From Acidobacteriaceae bacterium (GTDB taxonomy: Bacteria; Acidobacteriota; Terriglobia; Terriglobales; Acidobacteriaceae), in NCBI GenBank assembly GCA_003156235.1, contig PMGP01000197.1, forward strand, positions 10,090 through 20,784: a stretch of 10,695 nucleotides of DNA. Direction: 5' to 3'. Below are positions 1 through 6,199 of this stretch, one piece after another. The translations under genes and the position numbers were made by a program. The first letter of the stretch is position 1, and every line of letters begins with the position of its first letter. Below the pieces are notes generated by a model, which saw only the letters and a list, made by a program, of their open reading frames with translations, ran no database searches and was not told the origin of the DNA.

Positions 1-52
1 AGTCGTGCCGCAAAAGCAGCAAAATCAACGCGGGCTTTAGCCCCTGAGGGAA
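1..52. repeat. Palindromic, probably dispersed intergenic repeat (REP-like), cut by the window edge
   Basis: The segment begins agtcgtgccg, which looks like half of a cacgact/agtcgtg palindrome, and contains gggct-tt-agccc (32-43), a five-pair hairpin, followed by cctgaggg. I associate this combination with a repeat found many times between genes in acidobacterial genomes, but this is recollection and no search was done. It lies 57 bases after the last tadE stop. Read on the minus strand, the GGGCTAAAGCCC hairpin could also help to end the transcript, although only a broken T-rich stretch follows. Confidence 0.5.
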
Positions 53-108
53 TGCTGACTGGCAATAGAGACTTAATCAGAGCTTCCCTAAATCACACAC
101 TCATAGCA

Positions 109-582
109 CTAGTCTTGAATTGTCTCAGTCGATGTACTGGAGAGAGGAATCGAGGGGGCTTTGACGTATGGAACATTCAGACGGAATGTATAACTTACCG
201 TCACCTGAACCTGGCAACCCTGACTGTATTGCGTGCATGCGACGCCAGCCGCGTTTGTAAGGAGCCATGTGGGCGTAATGTTGCTTGTCGTCAAGTTGAC
301 GCCGGGGTGAGGCAGGCTCAATACGTAGGTTTGCACGTCAGTCAACGCAGCCTGGCATCCAGCGGTAAGCGTCGTCGAGCAGGGCTTTGCCCAATCCGAA
401 CCGCGCACCATGGCATATCGTGCCCCTTGCTGGGCGGCGTACGAGACAACACTGCTCGAATAGGCTAGCAAACAAAACTCGATGATACCGAACATCAACG
501 TGAATAAGATCGCGGCGGAAAAAGCAAATTCCACTAATTCGGCGCCGTCTTCGTCACCAGCAAGTCTCTTCAATCTTCGCAT
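109..582 (-). CDS. tadE: TadE-type minor pseudopilin (second copy)
   Basis: A 157-residue pseudopilin. The leader MRRLKRLAGDEDG ends in Gly13, followed by AELVE with Glu18 at +5, the prepilin-peptidase site. A hydrophobic segment (about 19-41) and the family motif VVSYAAQQGARYAMVRGSD (about 45-63) follow. Four Cys in the exported part (68, 76, 116, 123) form two close pairs. The start at 582 has GGAGG six bases upstream; an ATG further upstream at 723 would overlap the previous gene and add a non-family sequence. It lies 56 bases after the first tadE and is the last gene seen in the cluster. It is clearly related to the first TadE in the N-terminal third only, so the two probably have different roles. 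Confidence 0.92.
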   Translation of the reverse strand: MRRLKRLAGDEDGAELVEFAFSAAILFTLMFGIIEFCLLAYSSSVVSYAAQQGARYAMVRGSDWAKPCSTTLTAGCQAALTDVQTYVLSLPHPGVNLTTSNITPTWLLTNAAGVACTQYSQGCQVQVTVSYTFRLNVPYVKAPSIPLSSTSTETIQD

Positions 583-638
583 CTTGATCCTCCAGCAAAC
601 GTTCAACAGCATATATCGATTCCAAAGTGTGGCTATGG

Positions 639-1139
639 TCATGGATAGATGCCGCGCATGGTGGCCGTGCTGGACCAAGCATAGGAACTTGAGACGGCCC
701 CCATCCACGCAGTTCCCTTCCAAGGCACCAATGGCGTATAGACTGCCGTGGTTTTGACTTGGAACCTATACACCTTAGTAGCGGGTGCCGTGCATGTCGG
801 CACAGTAGTGCAATTTTCAGAGTACGTATTGTTAGCGCTGCTGTTATCGCTGCATTCACAGCCATATGCTGCTTTCGGCGTATCAAACGTTACACTCAAC
901 TCGCTTGACTTGGTAGCCGCCGTGATCATGCCAGCCGTATCGATGGGGCGGTGTAGCGATCCGTATTCCGCTCCAGCATGAGCGGCGTTCACCAACTCGA
1001 GGAACACAAAATACCCGCGGCCAAGGTCGAGGGCCCCAAACACAAGAACCAACAGCATCGGAGTCACCAAGGCCAACTCGATGAGGGATGCGCCATGATT
1101 GGCTTTGCAGAGGATGCGTAAGCGCGTTGGAATTTTCAT
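639..1139 (-). CDS. tadE: TadE-type minor pseudopilin (first copy)
   Basis: A 166-residue pseudopilin of the Tad pilus. A basic leader of 16 residues ends in Gly16, followed by ASLIE with Glu21 at +5: the G|xxxxE site that the TadV-type prepilin peptidase cuts. The hydrophobic segment runs to about residue 40 and is followed by the TadE signature LELVNAAHAGAEYGSL (about 47-62). The exported part carries four Cys (94, 96, 110, 116) that could form two disulfides. The ATG at 1139 lies three bases after the tadG stop. Its Shine-Dalgarno GGAG sits inside the last codons of tadG, so the two are probably translated in a coupled manner. Confidence 0.92.
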   Translation of the reverse strand: MKIPTRLRILCKANHGASLIELALVTPMLLVLVFGALDLGRGYFVFLELVNAAHAGAEYGSLHRPIDTAGMITAATKSSELSVTFDTPKAAYGCECSDNSSANNTYSENCTTVPTCTAPATKVYRFQVKTTAVYTPLVPWKGTAWMGAVSSSYAWSSTATMRGIYP

Positions 1140-1142
1140 CTG

Positions 1143-2498
1143 CTACTCCGCCAGTGCTACGGTTGCCGCACCGTTGGCAGCGCCGCCGCCGCCGCCGGAA
1201 CAACCAAGTTGTAAAGATGATTCCAACATCACTGACGACACAGCGATCGTGCCATTCGCACTCGCGGCGCTGCTGCCATTGAATACAAGTTGCGCGCCGG
1301 GAGCCCAGACTCCGCCCCCCCAAATTGAATTGGATCCCGCATCCAGAATTATTTGACTCGTGTTCGATGTAGGTTGCCAGATTACCAGCCCAGCAGTGGG
1401 ACCCGTTGTAGGCGCGACTAAATCGACATAGGCACTGCTATTCACATTCATCTGCCCATTCGCCATATAGATGGTTACACCCGTTCCACTGACTGACGCA
1501 CCAGCATCAACCATGACATTGCCACCCATGTAATATACGCCGGAGGCCAGATTAAAGTAATTGGTTCCACCGCTACTTTGGAAGGTAAAACCTGACGGGT
1601 AGTAACCCGGCTGCAACTGCGTAGGCGATGCAGAGTTCGAGGAGCCACCTTGGGATGAAAGAGAAGCTGATGAAGAAGTGGTCCCTTTGGGAGGTGTCGA
1701 AAGTGTGCCGGCATCGTATTCGGCCTGGTAGGGATCTGGCACCGAGGTGGCGCCCGTTGTTGGCGTGGAAGGAGATGTCCAAGTTGTACCTTGATTGCAG
1801 ACCTTTCCCACCACATTAAAGGAACTGACATCCACGGAGCCGCCATTTGCTGACACTGCCCCCCCCCCGCATGTATCTTTATCGTTCGAGTCGACTACGA
1901 CGCCGCAACTGGAATTCGCGGCGTTCGTGATTTTGGTGCCCCCGTTCATGTCCACGGATTGGCCGGGTCCCGTAACAATCAGGCCCCAGCCCCCGCCCCC
2001 GGCCGGAGTTCCTATACCGGCTTCTGCCCGCGCTGAGGCTTGGAATGTGCTGTAGCCGATGAAGCACGCAAAGTAGGCTGGTATCTGCTCACTCACCACA
2101 ACTTCCACGTAATTTGGAAGCCCGCTATTCGGATCGCCGCTCAGCAGGCAGGGGCCGTTGTTGAGCGTCAGGCTCAAGCCCGTACTGGCCGTCGCCGGGG
2201 CCGTGCATTGCTGCACTTTTATGGTGTTGATGTTGGATGAAGAGATCCCGCCCTCAGTCAACGCCGAAGTCGCGGCGGTTTGCATCACGGTGCAGCTGCT
2301 CGAACTGGTCGTCCCGCCGCATGCGCTGATCTCCAGCGCTCCCGCCATTGCGGCGGCGTCGGCAAGCGTCTGCAACTGGCGCTGTGTGTAGTACAGATTT
2401 CCTACATCGATAGCCATTGCCATGAATGAAAGCAGCATTGACATACACAGCACCGTCAATACGAGTACATTCCCGCGTTCCTCTCTCAGAATCTTCAT
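1143..2498 (-). CDS. tadG: TadG-like pilus-associated protein with large repeat-rich exported domain
   Basis: A 451-residue protein. Residues 1-55 are the TadE/G-like N-terminal module: a short basic start, a hydrophobic segment at about 10-31, then DVGNLYYTQRQLQTLADAAAMAGA (interrupted here only by numbering, residues 31-54). The +5 position after Gly9 is Leu rather than Glu, so it is not an obvious prepilin-peptidase substrate. The rest is Ser/Gly/Thr-rich. Residues about 310-430 have short alternating strands (GVYYMGGNVMVDAG, VTIYMANGQMNV, GGGVWAPGAQLVF) suggestive of a beta-helix or adhesin-like fold. Nine of the ten Cys lie in the exported part. The start at 2498 has a strong GGAGGAGGT seven bases upstream; an ATG 66 bases earlier would add residues unlike the family. 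A run of ten G lies in codons 211-214. The stop is three bases before the next gene. Confidence 0.85.
   Translation of the reverse strand: MKILREERGNVLVLTVLCMSMLLSFMAMAIDVGNLYYTQRQLQTLADAAAMAGALEISACGGTTSSSSCTVMQTAATSALTEGGISSSNINTIKVQQCTAPATASTGLSLTLNNGPCLLSGDPNSGLPNYVEVVVSEQIPAYFACFIGYSTFQASARAEAGIGTPAGGGGWGLIVTGPGQSVDMNGGTKITNAANSSCGVVVDSNDKDTCGGGAVSANGGSVDVSSFNVVGKVCNQGTTWTSPSTPTTGATSVPDPYQAEYDAGTLSTPPKGTTSSSASLSSQGGSSNSASPTQLQPGYYPSGFTFQSSGGTNYFNLASGVYYMGGNVMVDAGASVSGTGVTIYMANGQMNVNSSAYVDLVAPTTGPTAGLVIWQPTSNTSQIILDAGSNSIWGGGVWAPGAQLVFNGSSAASANGTIAVSSVMLESSLQLGCSGGGGGAANGAATVALAE
1182..1196 (-). repeat. Five GGC codons in tandem near the end of the tadG-like gene
   Basis: A (GGC)5 run encodes five consecutive Gly after C433 and S434. 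Changes in unit number would stay in frame, altering only the length of a Gly tail close to the C-terminus. Confidence 0.85.
1859..1868 (-). repeat. G10 homopolymer inside the tadG-like gene
   Basis: The coding strand has ten consecutive G, encoding Gly211-Gly213 and the first base of Ala214. Loss of one G shifts translation into a frame open until 1475; gain of one G leads to a TAA at 1818-1816. Either change would remove the C-terminal half of the protein. Tracts of this length are typical slippage sites and are also prone to sequencing error. Confidence 0.9.
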
Positions 2499-2607
2499 CG
2501 GTATACCTCCTCCCATTGTCCTACATCCAACCCTGTCAACAATCATCTTATTCGCCAAGGTCATACGCTAAAGTAACCGGCGATTCCCGGGCGCGCCCCA
2601 CCGGCGC

Positions 2608-3597
2608 CTAGCCGTTACCAGTTCGGAGACGCTCCAGAAATTGATCCAGTTCCCTCCTGTTTACGCCGTTCACCAGCGGGTTCAACCCATTGCGCGCCGC
2701 CGGAGCATCTTGCGGGATGAACTGAAGGCCAACACCATCGTTGCCCCAGCGGACGGCCCTGGAGTGCACGGCGATTGCATGTTCGAAGCCCTCTTCCTTG
2801 TCACCGGCAGCTTTGAGCGTCATCAGGATCAAGGTGCCTGGGTACCAACGCTCCTCTGTCACCACATACAACCCTGTTGAGCTGATGTCCTTGATGCTGT
2901 GCGCGCTGGGGGCTGCGCCCGTCCAATAATAGGCAGCCAGGCCCTGCGGTGTCTCCCGTGGGGCATTTCTCTGATCCGGGGCTGTTCTTGGATCAGGAGA
3001 CCACCAGCGCTTCAACCAACTCATCGGCGGCTTGACGTACTTCATCCCCGGCTCAATAAGGTCCATTTCATACGTCTTCGCGGATTTGGGGCGCTCCTCG
3101 CTGGAGCGATCCTCCAACTCCGCCACGCCGGGACCACCGCTCCAAAGCGGCTTCCCCCGCAAAAGCACGGCGCTTTGCACTCCTCCGACTGCAACGCCGG
3201 CGCTGGTAATCCGCTCCAGGCGTCCCTGCATCTCCTCGGCCACGCACAGCACCAACTGATCGCCCGGTTGGGTTTGCGACGAATAGATCGAGTGGATTGG
3301 CAGCGCCAGCACGCTGGCCGCACGCGGACCCATCGGAGTGGCATGGAATGTGGGGAATGACTCGACTACCTCAATGACCCGGCAATCCTCATCCAGATAA
3401 ATCAGATCGAGAGGAGCCCGCATATCCGTCTCCGGAAGTCCTCGGAATGGCGACATCCAAAGGCCTTCGCCAGACTTCAGCGCCAACTTCCGAAGCAGAG
3501 TCTTGAGCTCTGCGCTGGCAAGATCAACCGCCGCGACCTCCAGGCCGAGAAAGCATTCGCGTGTCTGGTTGTATGCGCAAAGTCTTCGCGATTCCAT
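2608..3597 (-). CDS. DUF192-PilZ two-domain protein, probable c-di-GMP receptor
   Basis: A 329-residue protein with two recognisable parts. Residues about 8-122 match DUF192, a small domain often found near pilus genes and of uncertain function: NQTRE, LGL, then GLWMSPFRGL at 45-54, MRAPLDLIYLDEDCRVIEVV at 59-78, and a late PGDQLVLCV. Residues about 205-305 form a PilZ domain with the binding signature RNAPR (210-214) and DISSTG (227-232), the R-x3-R and D/N-x-S-x2-G elements that hold cyclic di-GMP. No signal peptide or membrane segment is seen, so it is probably cytoplasmic. The ATG at 3597 gives the expected N-terminus for DUF192 relatives, though GGAGGT is only three bases away and lies at a hairpin. 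Its position between platform and pseudopilin genes suggests control of Tad pilus assembly by c-di-GMP. That role is inferred. Confidence 0.85.
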   Translation of the reverse strand: MESRRLCAYNQTRECFLGLEVAAVDLASAELKTLLRKLALKSGEGLWMSPFRGLPETDMRAPLDLIYLDEDCRVIEVVESFPTFHATPMGPRAASVLALPIHSIYSSQTQPGDQLVLCVAEEMQGRLERITSAGVAVGGVQSAVLLRGKPLWSGGPGVAELEDRSSEERPKSAKTYEMDLIEPGMKYVKPPMSWLKRWWSPDPRTAPDQRNAPRETPQGLAAYYWTGAAPSAHSIKDISSTGLYVVTEERWYPGTLILMTLKAAGDKEEGFEHAIAVHSRAVRWGNDGVGLQFIPQDAPAARNGLNPLVNGVNRRELDQFLERLRTGNG

Positions 3598-3601
3598 CGA
3601 A

Positions 3602-3626
3602 CCTCCGGTCCTCAGCGAGGACCCGG
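3602..3626 (-). promoter_or_regulatory. Hairpin merging into the ribosome binding site of the DUF192-PilZ gene
   Basis: The transcript reads CCGGGTCCTC-GCT-GAGGACCGG, then AGGT and TCG before the ATG at 3597. Seven perfect base pairs (GGTCCTC with GAGGACC) extend to nine with one bulged C. The two G residues ending the 3' arm are the first two of the GGAGG Shine-Dalgarno sequence, so folding would partly hide the ribosome binding site. The spacing from GGAGGT to ATG is only three bases, which is also unusual. Confidence 0.5.
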
Positions 3627-3869
3627 CAGCGGAAGATAACTCAGTGTTCCAGCCGTCTACTCAGACTCTGGCGTCAGAACTGCTCGTGCAAGTCCTGGTA
3701 TTACTCGTCACCAGTGCTGCCGCGTGCTCTGCTTCACCGGGCGCGAAGGCTGCATTTGCATCGGCCCGAATGCTGTACAGAGACACGCCAACCCGCACCC
3801 GATAACGGGGTGAAAAACGGAGACACGCATCGCCGGAATGGCAATGCCCCCAGCCAGCGGGATAATCCA

Positions 3870-3914
3870 GGTGGCCGGCTAAGCCGCACGGCTGCACCGC
3901 GCCGCCGGACCACC
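3870..3914 (-). promoter_or_regulatory. Strong nested stem-loop after microprotein 2
   Basis: In the minus-strand transcript, GGTGG-U-CCGGC pairs with GCCGG-CCACC, giving ten base pairs with one bulged base. The 24-base loop contains a second hairpin (AGCC-GUGC-GGCU, extendable by one pair). It begins 13 bases after the microprotein 2 stop codon. No U-run follows, so it is not a classical intrinsic terminator. It could protect the 3' end of a processed tadC-microprotein message or reduce read-through into the DUF192-PilZ gene. Confidence 0.5.
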
Positions 3915-3927
3915 CCTGAAACCCGTG

Positions 3928-4014
3928 TTACTTGTTCCGCCCGCGGCGGCGCGCGATCAGAATGATCACTACAATGACAGCCAATACAGCAGCGGCAATC
4001 TGAAGCATGGACAT
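3928..4014 (-). CDS. Microprotein 2, paralogue of microprotein 1 (28 aa)
   Basis: A 28-codon gene beginning MSMLQIAAAVL and ending RRRGRNK. It has a single hydrophobic segment (about L4 to A21) and a basic cytoplasmic-type tail. AGAGGA lies about seven bases before the ATG. An inner ATG two codons later is possible but is further from the Shine-Dalgarno sequence. The Q-I core, the Val/Ile-rich span and the RRR tail match microprotein 1 position for position, indicating a tandem duplication or two related members of one family. The 159-base gap to microprotein 1 holds no other gene. A strong stem-loop begins 13 bases after the stop. The function is unknown. Confidence 0.7.
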   Translation of the reverse strand: MSMLQIAAAVLAVIVVIILIARRRGRNK

Positions 4015-4173
4015 GACAGTTCCTCTTTCTTTCAACAAAATGCTGGTTGAGCTCCCCGGTTTGAGCAAACACGGGCAACACCGGGCGCCAAAACAGCGAA
4101 GTCTCCGGTCCGCAAAACTACGGGCCGGCCGGCAATGTACGCTTTCAGTGCGCCGCCGGGATAATACACTTCG

Positions 4174-4269
4174 CTACTTGACCTTCGTGCGGCGACGTTG
4201 GACCAAAATGATCAACACAACTACAACCAGCGCAGCGGATACGATCTGAATGATGGTGGTACTGTCCAT
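4174..4269 (-). CDS. Microprotein 1, single-span membrane peptide (31 aa)
   Basis: A 31-codon gene beginning MDSTTIIQIVS and ending QRRRTKVK. About 17 uninterrupted hydrophobic residues (I6 to V23, rich in Val, Ile and Leu) are followed by an RRR-containing basic tail, which by the positive-inside rule places the C-terminus in the cytoplasm. AAGGAG lies about eight bases before the ATG, and the gene starts 17 bases after tadC on the same strand. The main evidence that it is real is microprotein 2 just downstream, which aligns without gaps from Gln8 to the last Lys with 13 of 24 identical residues. It lacks the GxxxxE site of a Flp pilin and is shorter than one. I do not recognise a family. 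A role as a small accessory subunit or regulator of the TadB/TadC platform is inference from position only. Confidence 0.72.
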   Translation of the reverse strand: MDSTTIIQIVSAALVVVVLIILVQRRRTKVK

Positions 4270-4286
4270 AGCAAATTCTCCTTCCC

Positions 4287-5195
4287 TCAATGATTAAGAC
4301 CTGAAAATGACTCCATGATGGAAATAAACGCCGGACCCAAAGTGACTACAAAAAGCGAAGGGAAAATGAACAGCACAAGCGGAAAAAGCAGCTTGATGGT
4401 GGTCCTTGCCGCCGCCGCCTCCACTGCCTGCACGCGCTGGGTTCTGAGTGTATCGCTGTGTATGCGCAATGTCTTGGCAATGCTGGTTCCATACTGATCC
4501 GCCTGAACCAGCATGGACACAAGATTGCGCACACAATCAACGCCGGTGCGTTCCGCCAGATGTTTCCAGGCCTCTCCGCGAGGGCGTCCGGCGCGTTGCT
4601 CCAGTACGACAATGTATAATTCGTCGCACAGTTCCGGCTGTGCTCCTTTCAATTCCTCCGCCGTGCGCGCCGTTCCCTGGTCCAGGCTAAGTCCAGCCTC
4701 GATGCAAATTACCAGTAGATCAAGCACATCAGGAAGGCCGCGACGAATCTTGCCTTGGCGCTTGGTAATCTGCCTGCCCAGCCAGAAATCCGGCGCCAGA
4801 AAACCGACGCCAAGGGCTACGATGTACACAAAAAATCCGGCATATGTCCCCAGCCCGGTGCCCGCGACAACAGCGCAAAGCAGCAGCGGAGTCAATACTT
4901 TCGAGCCGTAGAAGATTTTGACCGCTGACTCGTCGCGAAATCCGGCCATCTGCAGACTCTGCATCTTAACGGAAACTTCGGCCTTGCTCTTCGGCAGAAT
5001 GTTCTCGAAGTGCTCGACCACGCCGCCGATCGAAAGCCCCGTCTGCTGGATGGTGCTCAAAATGGATTTCTGTTTGGGATGCGGGGTGATCACTTCGGTA
5101 ATCCGCTGAATCATTTCTTCGCGATAGAACAACAGCAGTCCGCCGCTCACGATCAGCAGAAACACGACGCCAAATGTAAAAATTTCAAATCCCAT
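4287..5195 (-). CDS. tadC: TadC, Tad pilus inner-membrane platform protein
   Basis: A 302-residue second T2SSF-domain platform protein, the usual partner of TadB. One N-terminal membrane segment (about 5-23) is followed by a soluble stretch with QMAGFRDESAV at about 82-92, two hydrophobic segments at about 98-137, the T2SSF core beginning RGLPDVLDLLVICIEAGLSL (152-171), and a C-terminal membrane segment at about 266-290. The start MGFEIF at 5195 was chosen over an ATG at 5273, because the longer form would overlap tadB by 70 bases and add a non-family N-terminus. AAGGGA precedes the chosen ATG by about five bases and overlaps the tadB stop region. The first microprotein gene begins 17 bases after the stop. 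Confidence 0.95.
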   Translation of the reverse strand: MGFEIFTFGVVFLLIVSGGLLLFYREEMIQRITEVITPHPKQKSILSTIQQTGLSIGGVVEHFENILPKSKAEVSVKMQSLQMAGFRDESAVKIFYGSKVLTPLLLCAVVAGTGLGTYAGFFVYIVALGVGFLAPDFWLGRQITKRQGKIRRGLPDVLDLLVICIEAGLSLDQGTARTAEELKGAQPELCDELYIVVLEQRAGRPRGEAWKHLAERTGVDCVRNLVSMLVQADQYGTSIAKTLRIHSDTLRTQRVQAVEAAAARTTIKLLFPLVLFIFPSLFVVTLGPAFISIMESFSGLNH

Positions 5196-5203
5196 AAGTC
5201 CCT

Positions 5204-6178
5204 TCAAACATCCATGTTGACAATTTTGCGAATGATAAAGCCGCCAACCACGATCATGCCCCCGGCCGTCCACAGCATCTTAACGCCCATCGGATTCGTC
5301 CATAAGAGGCTCATCATTTTCGGATTAACGAAATACATAGCGGTGCCCAGCACCACCGGAAGCAGAGTAAGAACCCACCCTGTCATGCGTCCCTGAGCCG
5401 TATGCACTCCGACCTGCCGCTTGAGGCGAAATCTTTCCCGGATAACATGAGAGGTCTTGTCGAGCACCTCGCCAAGATTTCCCCCGCTCTCCTTCTGGAT
5501 CATTATCGCGGTTGCGAAGATGCGAAGATCCTGAAGGGGAACGCGTTTGATCAGGTTGTCCATTGCAGCCTTCAGTTCCAGACCGTAATTCTGCTCCTCG
5601 AAACAAGCCTTGAATTCGCAGCCCACTGGATCGGCGCATTCGCGAGCCACCGAGCCCATTGCGGCGATCAGGCTGTGTCCGGCGCGCAGAGCGCTTACCA
5701 TCAGATCCAGGGCTTCCGGCAACCCCTGCTGAAACGCGTCAAAGCGCCTGCTGCGTTTATGAAGAACATAGGCAAAAGGCGCGGCGCCCAGCAGCAATCC
5801 AACCGGCAAAGCTATCAGGATGGAATCGAAACGCAGGTAAATCAAATAAGTCGTGAGCGCAAAGCAGAACACGCAACCGGCCACCAGGGTTCCAGCGTTC
5901 CACTTGAGATCAGCCTGATAGAGCAGGGTATGGAGAAGCGGCGCCAGTTCGTACTGCTGCAGCTTGCGATTGAGCCAGGGGATGCTGCTGATCATCTCGT
6001 TCTTGCGAAGACTGACGTCCTTGTCGCTCTTATCCAATTCAACTTCGGTGGCCAGAGCCGAGTCCAGCGCGGCGTAGACTTGCTTTGACTGCTTGGAGGC
6101 CCCGGAACTGAAGGCGAAAGCCAGCAGAGCAACAACCGCGAACGCACCCACAAAGACCATAATAACGATCAAGCTCAT
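5204..6178 (-). CDS. tadB: TadB, Tad pilus inner-membrane platform protein
   Basis: A 324-residue polytopic membrane protein with a type II secretion F (T2SSF) domain. With TadC it forms the inner-membrane platform on which the ATPase acts. Hydrophobic segments are seen at about 4-24, 97-115, 119-138, 266-285 and 300-318. The cytoplasmic T2SSF core lies between them (about 148-260) and opens with GLPEALDLMVSALRAGHSL at about 152-170, the family hallmark, with KESGGNLGEVLD at about 229-240. Start and length fit the family. AAAGGAG lies about ten bases before the ATG. The gene sits between the ATPase gene and tadC, with only eight bases to tadC, so translation of the two is probably linked. Confidence 0.96.
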   Translation of the reverse strand: MSLIVIMVFVGAFAVVALLAFAFSSGASKQSKQVYAALDSALATEVELDKSDKDVSLRKNEMISSIPWLNRKLQQYELAPLLHTLLYQADLKWNAGTLVAGCVFCFALTTYLIYLRFDSILIALPVGLLLGAAPFAYVLHKRSRRFDAFQQGLPEALDLMVSALRAGHSLIAAMGSVARECADPVGCEFKACFEEQNYGLELKAAMDNLIKRVPLQDLRIFATAIMIQKESGGNLGEVLDKTSHVIRERFRLKRQVGVHTAQGRMTGWVLTLLPVVLGTAMYFVNPKMMSLLWTNPMGVKMLWTAGGMIVVGGFIIRKIVNMDV

Positions 6179-6199
6179 ATCTGTTGCTCTCCTTTCCGC

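Larger units (their letters stand above)
3598..3927. other. 330-base structured intergenic stretch without a convincing gene
   Basis: This gap between microprotein 2 and the DUF192-PilZ gene is unusually long inside an otherwise tightly packed cluster. Open frames across it have no recognisable domain, no good ribosome binding site and no hydrophobic pattern. What it does hold is the stem-loop at 3870-3914 and the hairpin abutting the next gene's Shine-Dalgarno sequence. No strong promoter or U-tract terminator is evident. Confidence 0.55.

Noticed and set aside
2534..2539. TTGACA on the minus strand before tadG as a -35 box
   Set aside because: No -10-like hexamer lies 16-18 bases downstream; the sequence there is the G-rich Shine-Dalgarno region.
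2499..2564. Longer N-terminus for the TadG-like protein
   Set aside because: The extra 22 residues do not fit the family and would run through the strong GGAGGAGGT that serves the start at 2498.
3841..3860. Sigma-54-like GG...GC element in the gap after microprotein 2
   Set aside because: The spacing between the GG and GC dinucleotides is one base too long for the -24/-12 consensus.
3661..3897. 78-codon open frame on the minus strand in the gap before the DUF192-PilZ gene
   Set aside because: No ribosome binding site before its ATG, no recognisable domain or hydrophobic pattern, and it overlaps the strong stem-loop at 3870-3914; most likely a chance frame.
4122..4133. Overlapping GGCCGGCC palindrome between the microprotein genes as a terminator or operator
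   Set aside because: A short GC-only palindrome without a U-run or a second copy; not distinguishable from chance in this composition.
3928..4269. The two microproteins as Flp-type major pilins
   Set aside because: Both are half the length of Flp pilins, have the basic residues at the C-terminus instead of an N-terminal leader, and lack a GxxxxE processing site.
5196..5273. Longer N-terminus for TadC
   Set aside because: Would overlap tadB by 70 bases and adds residues unlike TadC; the start at 5195 has its own ribosome binding site.
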